Part shown: positions 30,257 through 38,740 of the stretch, piece by piece
Position numbering within the stretch: the first letter of the stretch is position 1
Layout: every line of letters begins with the position of its first letter
From: Thermoleptolyngbya sichuanensis A183
GTDB taxonomy: Bacteria; Cyanobacteriota; Cyanobacteriia; Elainellales; Elainellaceae
NCBI RefSeq assembly: GCF_013177315.1
Contig: NZ_CP053661.1
Location: 3,658,001-3,722,000, forward strand
Reading direction: 5' to 3'
DNA length: 64,000 nt
The notes under the pieces: generated by a model
The model's database searches: none
The model's input: the letters and a program-made list of their open reading frames with translations, nothing else
Told to the model about the DNA's origin: nothing
Program-made: the position numbers and the translations under genes

Positions 30257-31856
30257 GATAGAGGCTCGATACATCATCACAGGGGTATTAACCGCCGAAA
30301 GTCCTCTGCACATTGGCGGGGTAAACAATGACCCAATGGTTGATTTAACGCTGGCAGTCAACGGAGCCGGAGACTACTACATTCCCGGCACTAGCCTTGC
30401 CGGGGCGCTGCGCGGCTGGATGGAGGAACTGGAAGAAGGCTCCCAAATCATTTCCACGCTCTGGGGGCCGCGCCTGGGACAAACCGGCAGAACGCAGAGC
30501 GATGACGGCGCAAGCTGGGTGCTGGTAGAAGATGCCGTGATTCAGGGCGACGTGCAAACCGAACTGCGTGATGGGGTAGGAATCGATCGCTTTGGCGGCA
30601 GCGCCGCAGAATATATCAAGTTCGATCGCGCGATTTTGCCAAAAGGCAGCAAGCTAGATTTGCACATTACGTTAGATCGGGTCTCAGAGTCAAAGTTGGC
30701 GCTGAATGATGCTGAATGGAAAGCAGCCTGTGAAGCATGGTCGGGGCTATTGCAAGCACTGCAAGATGGCGAACTGAGCCTGGGCGCTGCCAAAACGCGG
30801 GGACTGGGAACCGTAAAGTTAGAAAAGTTGGAAGTCAAAGAGCAACTGTTCAATTCTCGTGCAGGCATTCTTGCGCTGCTCAAAGGGGAGTCTGGCAACT
30901 CGTCGATTTTTAATCTGGAGGCAGACACACCGCGAAAGGCGCGTCCTGCTCTAACAGTCACCATTGACTGGGCTCCCATTTCGCCCCTAATGGTGAAGGC
31001 AGAGCGCGAAGGCATCGCAGTCGATATGCTGCCTTTGGTGAGCAGCATTGGCGACCGAGTTGCGTTTGTGCTGCCGGGAAGCGCCATCAAAGGGGCGCTG
31101 CGAACCCAGGCAGAGCGCATCGTTCGCACGGTTTGCCCTGCGTTCAATCATGCCGCAGCAACAAAGCCAGCCGATTCCAAAAAAGCATTTTTGCAACAGA
31201 TCGAGGTTCCACTGGTTGAAAACCTGTTCGGCAAGGCTGCCAAAACTGAGGATCAGCAGCAGAAAGTAGGTATGGGTGCTTTGACAGTCGCCGATTGCTA
31301 CGCTGACCATTCCATCTCAGTAGAAAAGTGGGAAAAAGTGCAAACTGCAAAGGAATCCTCTGATTTGCTGCAAGCGCTGCAAGACGCGAAGTTACACGAT
31401 GTACAGCAGGCATTTCACGTTGCGATCGATCGCTGGACAGGCGGCGCAGCGGATCAGTTTCTCTACAGCACGCTGGAGCCGATGGGCGTGCAGTGGCAGC
31501 CGATCGCTCTCCGGCTCAACTTATCTCGCCTGCCAGGAGCGGACTTGCAAAAACAAGGAGTCGCGCTGCTGCTGCTGGTGTTGCGAGATCTGATTCAGGG
31601 ACGCATTCCCCTGGGGTATGGCGTGAATCGAGGCATGGGGGCGATCGCCATCAAATCTATCTCGTTTTCAGCCAGCGGCGCGAACTTACCTGACGAAATC
31701 CAAGCCCTTCACGATATCACGCTAAAGGTTGAACCAGAGCAATCGCAGACTTATCTTACTGCCCAGCATCTCGCTCAGATTAGCAGCCTTGGAGGTTTGA
31801 ACGATGCCTGGAAAGCCTGGATCGAATCAACAATTCCTCAGGAGGTTGCATCATGA
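30246..31856 (+). CDS. Cas7-2x: double Cas7 subunit of type III-Dv
   Basis: 536 aa from the ATG at 30246 (AGGAG 6 nt upstream). Two RAMP domains are joined in one chain. The first has ESPLHIGGVNNDPMVDL and YIPGTSLAGALRGW, with Asp29/Asp33 as candidate cleavage residues. The second begins near residue 240 (TIDWAPISPLMVKAEREG, then FVLPGSAIKGALRTQAERI). This is the duplicated Cas7 backbone unit of the fused-subunit type III-D complex. Overlaps csx19 as ATGA. Confidence 0.9.
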   Translation: MARKIEARYIITGVLTAESPLHIGGVNNDPMVDLTLAVNGAGDYYIPGTSLAGALRGWMEELEEGSQIISTLWGPRLGQTGRTQSDDGASWVLVEDAVIQGDVQTELRDGVGIDRFGGSAAEYIKFDRAILPKGSKLDLHITLDRVSESKLALNDAEWKAACEAWSGLLQALQDGELSLGAAKTRGLGTVKLEKLEVKEQLFNSRAGILALLKGESGNSSIFNLEADTPRKARPALTVTIDWAPISPLMVKAEREGIAVDMLPLVSSIGDRVAFVLPGSAIKGALRTQAERIVRTVCPAFNHAAATKPADSKKAFLQQIEVPLVENLFGKAAKTEDQQQKVGMGALTVADCYADHSISVEKWEKVQTAKESSDLLQALQDAKLHDVQQAFHVAIDRWTGGAADQFLYSTLEPMGVQWQPIALRLNLSRLPGADLQKQGVALLLLVLRDLIQGRIPLGYGVNRGMGAIAIKSISFSASGANLPDEIQALHDITLKVEPEQSQTYLTAQHLAQISSLGGLNDAWKAWIESTIPQEVAS

Positions 31857-32506
31857 GCGAGGCAGTCGCTACCAAAACGAAACTGTATAGACAATCGAAG
31901 ATGGACATCTCTTTGGAAGACGCGCTGAACCAGGTTAAAGACCTGATGTCGGGGGCGATCGCACTACTTTACAGCCCCCAGGCTTGCAGTTTCGGCAGAT
32001 TCGAGTCAAATGGACAAGTCACCATTTGCTGTAATAGTAAACAAGGCAATAGTAAACAAGACTGGCAAGAGCAGACCCTGGATCTGTCCTCAGTGTTTGA
32101 AGCCAGAGTGTTTAATGAACGGGCTGAACTGCGCTGGCTCAGCATTCCCGGCAGCAAAGGAAAAGCCGTGCTGATCTCGGAAACAAATTTGGAGAAAAAA
32201 TTTGCAGATGACACTAATGAGTTGAACTATCTCAAAGCTGTTGAACAGAAGTATTTGCTTTGGGGTGAACCCCTGAACAAGGTGAAGCAGCCTGCACCAG
32301 CCAACTGGAGTATTTTATCTGCCGCTCGAATTGGGGCAATGCCCGTTCCGATTTCACCAGGCTCTAACAACCAAACCGTTGTTGAGCTTCATAGCCGTGA
32401 GTATCTGGGCGAGATTGAACCATACGGCAATGTTGCAGTGCAAGAAGAACGCTTGATGAAGTTAACCTGGATCTCCACGAAGAAGGTAAATACCAATGAC
32501 AAATAA
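31853..32506 (+). CDS. csx19: Csx19, type III-D signature subunit
   Basis: 217 aa. The segment LLYSPQACSFGRFE followed by FEARVFNERAELRWL matches the TIGR03984/Csx19 family, a marker of type III-D loci. No enzyme motif. In the III-Dv complex Csx19 is an integral small subunit placed with the crRNA tag end. ATGA overlap with cas7-2x upstream; its end overlaps the next gene by 11 bp. The C-terminus (TWISTKKVNTNDK) is basic. Confidence 0.9.
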   Translation: MSEAVATKTKLYRQSKMDISLEDALNQVKDLMSGAIALLYSPQACSFGRFESNGQVTICCNSKQGNSKQDWQEQTLDLSSVFEARVFNERAELRWLSIPGSKGKAVLISETNLEKKFADDTNELNYLKAVEQKYLLWGEPLNKVKQPAPANWSILSAARIGAMPVPISPGSNNQTVVELHSREYLGEIEPYGNVAVQEERLMKLTWISTKKVNTNDK

Positions 32507-34685
32507 TAAACCGACACAAATCCAACGCCCCAATCATCCCCAGCGCCCCAACCCCTCTAACGCCGGAAATCAGACTAAAAAACAGTCTCCGCCTCTCAAA
32601 AAGCAGAATCAGCCTCAGAAAAAACAAGGATCTCAGAATTCTGACTCACGCCAGGTTTTCCATAATCCGTACAACTTTGTTCCTGCGACTCCCCGGCAGA
32701 ATATTAAGGGCGAGTTGGGCGATCGCTCTCCTCGTGGACATGGCCAGTATCTAGATAATCTCTGGAGCGGACGAATTCGCGTCAACTTGATAACAGTCAC
32801 CCCGCTCCTCATTCCGGATGCTGCCCAAGCAGAGAAGTGGCAGAACAGCGAACACAAAACCTATCCCATCCGATTGGTTGATGGCAAGCCTTACTTGCCG
32901 CCTACTTCCATCAAGGGGTCGCTTCGAGCTGCCTATGAGGCGATCACAAATTCAAGGCTGTCAGTTTTTCAGAAGCATGACGAAAACCTGGTTTATCGCA
33001 TGGAGCCAACGACTAAAATCATTCCAGCTATCGTGACTAAGGATAGACGGCGTGATAAGCTAACCCTCCGCCTCATGCAAGCTGCAAAAATTCTTTGCTA
33101 CAAGAAGTATGCAGAAACTGAAGAAGCTCCAATTGATAAAGGAGCTTTGGAAGTTGCTCGTGAGAATAATTATCCCGAAAATCGACTACCAAAACACACC
33201 GAGAAAATCTGGTTCCGGCTTAATACAAAAAGCTTTAAGGTGACTGAATTTCGGTTTGATGAACCTAGAGAACATGAAAAAGGCTGGCAGAAGGGTTGGG
33301 CTTGTATTACTGGCCCCAACTGTAATGAGAAGCGCTATGAGCGTGTCTTCTTTGAGCTTAGCCCTGATAAGCAGAAAAGTTACGACATTACAGCACCAGA
33401 GATCACTGCTTGGGAGAAGCTTATCAGAGACTATCAGGCTCTCCATGAAGAAGACTTAAAGGAGCGTAAGAAGGAAGAACCACCCAAGGATTCTTATAAC
33501 GCTTACTTGGGGCATGAGCCAGGGCAAACTGGCTGGTCTCGACACATCTATACCAAAAGTATGGTTGAGTTGAAACATGGCACATTCTGTTATGTACAAA
33601 TTCAGGACAATAAAATTACGGCTTTATTGCCAGTGATGGTTTCTCGTCAATTTTTCAAAACAACGCCAGAAGCTCTGCTAGTAGAATCCTTAAAGCCCAG
33701 CGAAAAAGTTGATGAACTTTCGCCTGCCGATCGCGTTTTTGGTTGGGTGAATCAGAAAGGCAAAGGTGCTTATAAAGGTCAGTTGCGGCTTCATTCGGTG
33801 AAATGTTTATCAACGGATGCGATTCAAGAGTTTACGGGCGATCCAGCGAATAATCCTGGATTACCGCTGACGATCCTAGGGCAACCGAAACCGCAGCAGT
33901 CTCGGTTTTATGTTAGTAGGGATAAAGAGGGCAATGCTTTAGGTAATAGCATATCCAAACAAGATGGATATGCTTCTGCAAATCAAGGGCTGCGGGGGCG
34001 GAAGGTGTATCCCCATCACAAGGCGATCGCCAAAAATGCCGACTATTGGAACGACCCCATGCGCGATCGCACTGGGCAATCTGTCAACGGCTGCTATCAG
34101 GAATATCGCCGTCCGAAAAAAGATGGCACTGAGCAGCGCGACAGCCAGAACCGCTCGATCCAAGCCTGGGTAAAGCAAAACACTCAGTTTCAGTTTGACA
34201 TTGACATTACGAATCTGTCGTCTGTGGAGTTGGGCGCGTTGCTTTGGCTGTTGACCTTGCCAGACAAGCATTACCACCGACTGGGCGGCGGCAAGCCCCT
34301 CGGCTTTGGCAGCGTGCAACTGAAGATTGATTGGAGCCAAACCGATCTGCGATTAGGGCAAGATTGGCAGCAATATTATGAGTCGCTGCTGCCGATCGAT
34401 CCACCCGATCCAAAGCAGGCAGAACAATGTATCGATACGTTTAAGCAGGCCGTCACACTTGCTTACTCACCAAACAAGAACAAAGAGGACTTTGAAGAAG
34501 TTCTGTTTATTCGAGCCTTTAAGCAGGCTGCAAAAGGTCTGGACGGGCCGGTTCACTATCCCAGAATGAAACCACAGCCAGACCCAGACGGCGAAAACTA
34601 CAAATGGTTTACCGAAAACGAGAAAAGCAAAAAGCGATCGCTCCCACCGCTCTGGAACGAAATAGGTTTGCCCTATTGGGAATAA
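32496..34685 (+). CDS. Cas7 with large insertion (TIGR03986-type RAMP)
   Basis: 729 aa. A disordered Pro/Gln/Lys-rich N-terminus (about 1-50) leads into FHNPYNFVPATPR, a hallmark of the TIGR03986 family. The RAMP core follows (VTPLLIPDAAQ, then YLPPTSIKGSLRAAYEA) and closes with a Gly-rich loop near residue 610 (HRLGGGKPLGFGSVQLKI). The large middle region (about 170-450, with Lys/Glu-rich stretches) is the insertion that gives the subunit its name. Expected to cap the III-Dv backbone. Last gene of the tightly overlapping cas10-to-cas7 run. Confidence 0.9.
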   Translation: MTNNKPTQIQRPNHPQRPNPSNAGNQTKKQSPPLKKQNQPQKKQGSQNSDSRQVFHNPYNFVPATPRQNIKGELGDRSPRGHGQYLDNLWSGRIRVNLITVTPLLIPDAAQAEKWQNSEHKTYPIRLVDGKPYLPPTSIKGSLRAAYEAITNSRLSVFQKHDENLVYRMEPTTKIIPAIVTKDRRRDKLTLRLMQAAKILCYKKYAETEEAPIDKGALEVARENNYPENRLPKHTEKIWFRLNTKSFKVTEFRFDEPREHEKGWQKGWACITGPNCNEKRYERVFFELSPDKQKSYDITAPEITAWEKLIRDYQALHEEDLKERKKEEPPKDSYNAYLGHEPGQTGWSRHIYTKSMVELKHGTFCYVQIQDNKITALLPVMVSRQFFKTTPEALLVESLKPSEKVDELSPADRVFGWVNQKGKGAYKGQLRLHSVKCLSTDAIQEFTGDPANNPGLPLTILGQPKPQQSRFYVSRDKEGNALGNSISKQDGYASANQGLRGRKVYPHHKAIAKNADYWNDPMRDRTGQSVNGCYQEYRRPKKDGTEQRDSQNRSIQAWVKQNTQFQFDIDITNLSSVELGALLWLLTLPDKHYHRLGGGKPLGFGSVQLKIDWSQTDLRLGQDWQQYYESLLPIDPPDPKQAEQCIDTFKQAVTLAYSPNKNKEDFEEVLFIRAFKQAAKGLDGPVHYPRMKPQPDPDGENYKWFTENEKSKKRSLPPLWNEIGLPYWE

Positions 34686-34742
34686 CACGCTGGATTCACA
34701 ATCCAAAATCGCCAATCTAAAATCCAAAATCGATTCACGTCT

Positions 34743-36200
34743 ATGGAATCTTCGTTTGACTATCCGCCGACAGTAGATCTGTTGGATTATCTGGTGCCCG
34801 GTGTGCTGGGGCAAAAGGGCAATCTGCTCAAGGCAGTGCGGCTGTGGGCGATCTTGCGATCGCTCTATAGCGAGAAACCCATGCTGCTCTCTACGGATGC
34901 AGAGGGTTCCTTTAGCAATGCTCAATGGCGCGACGCTTTTTTGCAACCCGATAATCAGCAAAAAACCCTCAAACAATGGCTTTTTCAACATCAGCCTGCG
35001 ATTGATGAGACACACTGGCGGCAGGCATTTGTGAATCGCTATGGCATTGAGCGCGATCGCCTCTCTGTACTGTTGGGAGATTCGCCAGCGGATGAAGAGC
35101 CGATTCCGTTTCAAGTCGATCACCGCACCTTGCGAAACGACTTTGCCACGCTGGAAAAACTGGGCTGGCTCAAGGCTAGCGGCACAGGCAGCCAGCGGCG
35201 CTACTACAAGGTGAGCGTCTTGCCGACCTTGCCCTGGATTGCTGCGATCGCTGCCGAATCTGCGGACGAGCCAGCGTTGATCCATTTCATCCCGAATGAT
35301 TTGGCTAACGTCGTTGAGCATTTTCCTCAGCCCATCAACGGCATCCAGCGGTTTATCCTGGATACGGAATACATTATTTCTCAGGCTGTGTCTCGCCAAG
35401 TGGAGCAATTACTCCAAACCTTAAAGGAGGGCTGGCAGCAGACTCCCGTGCCTCCCGTGCGGCTGGTCTATCGCAGCATTCGCTACTACGAGGCAGAGTT
35501 TAGCATCCTAACGTATCCCGTTTGCATTTATTACTTTCAGCGTGCGCCATACCTGTTTGCCTTTGGTCAAACGCCGCAGCATTTAGATGATGGTAAACCG
35601 GAGCATTTGAGCTGGTATGACTATCGACTCGATCGAATTTTGTCTCTCCAGCTTTTGAGTTGGAACGATCCATCCCTGCCTGCCGAATGGCAGTTCAAAA
35701 CTTCACAGGGGAAGTCCTGGGCACAGTCCTTGGCACAGTCAGTAGCATCAGCCCCAGGCTTACCCAAGCGATTTGCTGAGAAAACACCGGAATTTGTGCA
35801 GCAGGAGGTCGCCTTGGCCATGGGTGTCGAAATTCATCGCCCGATCGCCCCTTTATTACTCAGATTCGAGCGCTATTTCTACGGCAACTACATTGCCAAC
35901 ACCGAACGCGCCAAGCTGTTTACTGAAATGGGCTTTGCCCAGGCAGAAAAGCGCTTTCGGGCTGATCCAGAGATTAGCAGGCAGGGCTTATCGCTAACCA
36001 AGCTGTTTGGCGATCGCCCCCGCCACAAGAGCAGCGTCTTTTGCAGCGCCCAACATCGCCTCGGCGACAACAACGTCGTCATGCGGTTGCGGGCGTGGGG
36101 GCCTAATGTAGAAGTCTTGCTGCCGCTGAGCTTGCGCCAGCGAATGACAGACGATATGCAAGAAACCTGGAGGCTGTATGAAAGCGACCTGAACGAATAA
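34743..36200 (+). CDS. CRISPR-associated HTH-WYL regulator (TIGR03985-like)
   Basis: 485 aa. A winged HTH-type segment lies near residues 115-155 (DHRTLRNDFATLEKLGWLKAS). The C-terminal half has the strand-rich composition of WYL proteins (VRLVYRSIRYYEAEF, then APYLFAFG and LSWYDYRLDRI). This family (TIGR03985) sits next to Csx19 and TIGR03986 genes in cyanobacteria. WYL proteins are ligand-responsive DNA-binding regulators, so it probably controls this cas operon or the array; binding sites are not evident. Separated from the complex genes by 57 bp containing an AATCCAAAATC tract; family A MITE follows directly after the stop. Confidence 0.75.
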   Translation: MESSFDYPPTVDLLDYLVPGVLGQKGNLLKAVRLWAILRSLYSEKPMLLSTDAEGSFSNAQWRDAFLQPDNQQKTLKQWLFQHQPAIDETHWRQAFVNRYGIERDRLSVLLGDSPADEEPIPFQVDHRTLRNDFATLEKLGWLKASGTGSQRRYYKVSVLPTLPWIAAIAAESADEPALIHFIPNDLANVVEHFPQPINGIQRFILDTEYIISQAVSRQVEQLLQTLKEGWQQTPVPPVRLVYRSIRYYEAEFSILTYPVCIYYFQRAPYLFAFGQTPQHLDDGKPEHLSWYDYRLDRILSLQLLSWNDPSLPAEWQFKTSQGKSWAQSLAQSVASAPGLPKRFAEKTPEFVQQEVALAMGVEIHRPIAPLLLRFERYFYGNYIANTERAKLFTEMGFAQAEKRFRADPEISRQGLSLTKLFGDRPRHKSSVFCSAQHRLGDNNVVMRLRAWGPNVEVLLPLSLRQRMTDDMQETWRLYESDLNE

Positions 36201-36202
36201 AG

Positions 36203-36280
36203 AGACTCCATTAAGTTGGGCGTTTCTCGTGAAATGCGCCCGCAGAAAAACCCAAAAACTTCTCGCAAGTGCGAAGTCCT
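36203..36280 (-). repeat. MITE-like element, family A, inverted copy
   Basis: Reverse complement begins AGGACTTCGCACTTGCGA, matching the 4592 element (AGGACTTACGCACTTGCGA) nearly base for base, and the interior GCGGGCGCA / ACGAGAAA also corresponds. It starts right after the regulator's stop codon and separates it from the HD gene. Confidence 0.7.
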
Positions 36281-36322
36281 GTCCCTATCATCATCCGCAT
36301 TGGGGAGGCGCAATCAAGAACA

Positions 36323-36985
36323 ATGATTCCTGAAACTCAAACCCAATCCCGACCTCTTAGCCCTCGCTTTGCACACGCCTTGACCTATGCCTTTCACCTG
36401 CATCAACATCAATTGCGGAAAGGCAGCAGCGTCCCCTATATCAGCCATCTGATGAGTGTTGCTGCGCTGGTTCTAGAGGATGGCGGGAATGAAGACGCTG
36501 CGATCGCCGCGCTGCTTCATGACGCAATCGAGGATCAGGGCGGGAATGCCACTCGGAATGAGATTCGGAAGCAGTTTGGTGATGCCGTGCTACGCATTGT
36601 GGATGCCTGTACGGAATCGGACGAAACGCCAAAACCATCCTGGAAAGAACGAAAACTTCGGGCGATCGCCCAACTCCAGCAAGCCGAACCCGCCATTCAG
36701 CGCGTGATCCTTGCCGACAAGCTGCACAACCTGCGCTGTATTTGGACAGACTGGCAGCGTCAGGGCGATCGCGTGTGGCAGCGTTTCAATGCTAGCCCTG
36801 CTGATATTCTGTGGTTTTATCGGGCTTGCCTGGATGCCGTGGGCGATCGCTTTTCTAGCCCGATGCTGATAGAACTCCGCACGCTGCTTACAAACCTGGA
36901 AAATTCTTTAGACAATCTCAGAGGGTGTTTGAAAAGTATCGCCTGTAATGTTAAGCACTCAGAGATCCCCCCCAGCCCCCCTTAA
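36323..36985 (+). CDS. HD-domain hydrolase, SpoT/MESH1-like
   Basis: 220 aa from the ATG at 36323; an upstream in-frame ATG at 36269 lies within a MITE and is rejected. HD residues are His42 (YISHLMSVA), His66-Asp67 and Glu70-Asp71 (LLHDAIED), and Asp132/Asn136 (ADKLHNLR), the complete Mn-dependent hydrolase set of (p)ppGpp hydrolases. There is no synthetase, TGS or ACT domain. Its position between the WYL regulator and csx3 suggests a link to CRISPR signalling, e.g. hydrolysis of an alarmone or other nucleotide, but it could be independent. The last 20 residues (from GCLKSIAC) and the stop codon come from an inserted MITE. Confidence 0.8.
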   Translation: MIPETQTQSRPLSPRFAHALTYAFHLHQHQLRKGSSVPYISHLMSVAALVLEDGGNEDAAIAALLHDAIEDQGGNATRNEIRKQFGDAVLRIVDACTESDETPKPSWKERKLRAIAQLQQAEPAIQRVILADKLHNLRCIWTDWQRQGDRVWQRFNASPADILWFYRACLDAVGDRFSSPMLIELRTLLTNLENSLDNLRGCLKSIACNVKHSEIPPSPP

Positions 36986-37083
36986 AAAGGGGGGAAACCG
37001 CCTTAAAGTCCCCCTTTTTAAGGGGGATTTAGGGGGATCTTGCACGCTTTGCTACAAACAGTAGGGCTTTTCAAACATCCTCT
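36920..37083. repeat. 164-bp MITE, family B, with 17-bp terminal inverted repeats
   Basis: AGAGGGTGTTTGAAAAG (36920-36936) and the complement of its one-mismatch variant (37067-37083) flank the GATCCCCCCC / AAAAAGGGGGG / TTTAGGGGGATC palindromic core. It entered the 3' end of the HD gene and ends 20 bp before the csx3 start codon, so it may supply part of the csx3 5' region or a terminator. Confidence 0.85.
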
Positions 37084-37103
37084 CACCTCAAACGTAAACC
37101 CTC

Positions 37104-37418
37104 ATGGCAAAACCCGTCTTCACAATCACTGATCACCCCCATGAGAATGGGCTAGTCCTTCGCTTGGTGGAGTTTGAAATTCCCACTGGAGTAACGACAC
37201 CAGAGCAATTTGCAGAAGCTGTGCGAGAGATTGAACCAGCACTCGTGGGTTCATCGCCAATTTTGATCAACGGCCGCGGCCCGGTGTGGGGATACGGCAT
37301 GATTTTTCATGCAGCGCACCCCAGTCCGGCGATCGCCACCTACGACCCCCGCCTGGGTTATGTCATTGTGCAAACGCATGATGAACGCTTTCAAGTCGGC
37401 AAGACCATCAGCCTCTAA
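37104..37418 (+). CDS. csx3: Csx3, predicted cOA ring nuclease
   Basis: 104 aa, the full length of stand-alone Csx3. Conserved elements: VLRLVEFEI strand, INGRGPVWGYG (56-65), His69/His72 (FHAAH), and YDPRLGYVIVQTHD (80-93) containing Asp81 and His92. Csx3 (Crn3) is known as a Mn-dependent phosphodiesterase acting on cyclic tetra-adenylate, so it would damp signalling from Cas10. In many cyanobacteria Csx3 is fused to a P-loop/AAA domain; here that domain is encoded by the next gene, 86 bp downstream. Confidence 0.9.
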   Translation: MAKPVFTITDHPHENGLVLRLVEFEIPTGVTTPEQFAEAVREIEPALVGSSPILINGRGPVWGYGMIFHAAHPSPAIATYDPRLGYVIVQTHDERFQVGKTISL

Positions 37419-37504
37419 TCTCTAGCCTCTAATCTCTAGCCTCTAATCTCCCAAACCTCTCATCTCCAAACCTCTGAATCTCTAATTGTGTGCCCCTATC
37501 TACC
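37419..37504. repeat. CTCTAGCCTCTAAT short tandem tract
   Basis: Three to four 15-bp CTCTAATCTCTAGCC-type units fill the gap between csx3 and the P-loop gene. It looks like slippage growth where other cyanobacteria carry a continuous fused gene. Confidence 0.55.
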
Positions 37505-38164
37505 ATGACGACTCCCCATAGCCCCCTGTCTCAACCCTCTTCTGCAACTGATCCCCGTGTCCACTATCACGGTCGAGTGATTGCCGTAGGCGGGCCGCCG
37601 CATTCAGGAAAATCAGTCTTTTTGGCAGAACTGTATCGACAGTTGTTGCAGCGACAGCCGTCGGGTGTGTTTTTGCACCGCGCCTGTCCCGATGGAGAGG
37701 GCATGTGGTCCAATGAAGCCGATCCATCAGTAGTGCAGCAAATCCGCAAAAAAGCTGCCTTTTCGGAAGAGTTTGTTGGCTCGACGCTGCACATGATCGA
37801 GCAATTGGGAAGAAACTCTCAGTTGTCTCTGATTTTGCTCGATTTGGGTGGCAAGCGCACGGCTGAGAACGCCGAAATCTTGCGGCGATCCACTCATTGC
37901 CTTGTGCTGTCAGCAGATGAGGAAGAGGCGATGCGCTGGCATGTTTTTGCGGCTGATGAGGGATGTCCGGTATTGGCTAGCTTTCAGTCGCGCCTGGTGC
38001 GATCGCCCGACCATCAGATCGACCCGACCGCCCGCTCCACCATCCAGATCGATCGCCCCATTCCCCAGGGCACACTGGTCAACCTCTGCCGCGAACTGGG
38101 AGCCGATTGTTATCAAGCGGCGATCGCCCAATTTGCCGACTGGCTGCTGGCCCAACCGTGTTAG
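37505..38164 (+). CDS. P-loop NTPase, partner domain of Csx3
   Basis: 219 aa from the ATG at 37505; a GTG at 37490 would add five residues. Walker A is GGPPHSGKS (29-37), with a hydrophobic strand then Asp near residue 113 (LILLDLGGKR) as a Walker B-like motif. It corresponds to the AAA-like domain fused C-terminal to Csx3 in other cyanobacteria. Possible roles are ATP-driven regulation of the ring nuclease or an unknown nucleotide reaction. Its stop is followed by a short AGCGTC/GACGCT hairpin shared with the convergent gene. Confidence 0.75.
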   Translation: MTTPHSPLSQPSSATDPRVHYHGRVIAVGGPPHSGKSVFLAELYRQLLQRQPSGVFLHRACPDGEGMWSNEADPSVVQQIRKKAAFSEEFVGSTLHMIEQLGRNSQLSLILLDLGGKRTAENAEILRRSTHCLVLSADEEEAMRWHVFAADEGCPVLASFQSRLVRSPDHQIDPTARSTIQIDRPIPQGTLVNLCRELGADCYQAAIAQFADWLLAQPC

Positions 38165-38180
38165 CGTCCAACACCGACGC

Positions 38181-38678
38181 TTACTCAATTCGATAGCGAA
38201 TCAGTTGGCGAACCTGCTCAGGCGGCAGGCTTAGCTCTTGGGCGATGGCCCGCTCCACCGTGGCATAATCTGTGAGCGGATATTCAAACTCCAGCGCCTG
38301 CAACGTCGAACCGCGCACCTGGACGGCCACCTCAGACGTGCCCTCGCGCCGGTCGATTTCCACATCAATCGAAACCACCGTCAGCCGCAGCGTTAGCTCC
38401 ACCTGCTGCGGATTGGGCAGAATGATTTGGTCTGGCAGGCGATAGGATTGCCCCAAAACGCGCTGATTGAGCCAGCCTGTTCCCAGCCAGAAGAGCGCAC
38501 CGACGGCAGGTAGCGCCAAGAGAAGCAGGGCCGGCCTCAGGCGCGAGGGGAGCGGCGGGCTGTTGGCGGGCGATCGCAGGGGTGACGAACTCCCCGGCTT
38601 TTGGGCAGTCTGCCCGTCCTGAGCGGATAGAATTCGGCCTTGGGAGAACCGGGCACGCAGCCAGCGAAATGGAGTCAT
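38181..38678 (-). CDS. Single-TM hypothetical protein
   Basis: 165 aa. A basic, Ser/Pro-rich N-terminus (about 1-45) precedes one TM helix (about 48-68, LRPALLLLALPAVGALFWLG). The C-terminal periplasmic part is about 95 aa with alternating strands (VELTLRLTVVSIDVEI) and a helical end (ERAIAQELSLPPEQVRQLI). No family recognised. Divergent from the response regulator with 62 bp between the start codons, so the promoters may overlap. Confidence 0.7.
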   Translation of the reverse strand: MTPFRWLRARFSQGRILSAQDGQTAQKPGSSSPLRSPANSPPLPSRLRPALLLLALPAVGALFWLGTGWLNQRVLGQSYRLPDQIILPNPQQVELTLRLTVVSIDVEIDRREGTSEVAVQVRGSTLQALEFEYPLTDYATVERAIAQELSLPPEQVRQLIRYRIE

Positions 38679-38740
38679 AGCAGGTAGAATTTGAAACCTG
38701 GAGGCAGCCGCAGAACGAGCTTCCTGAGCAGAGCAGGGTT

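Noticed and set aside
36269-36322. Upstream start for the HD hydrolase
   Set aside because: The extra 18 codons begin inside a family A MITE; the ATG at 36323 starts just ahead of the conserved region.
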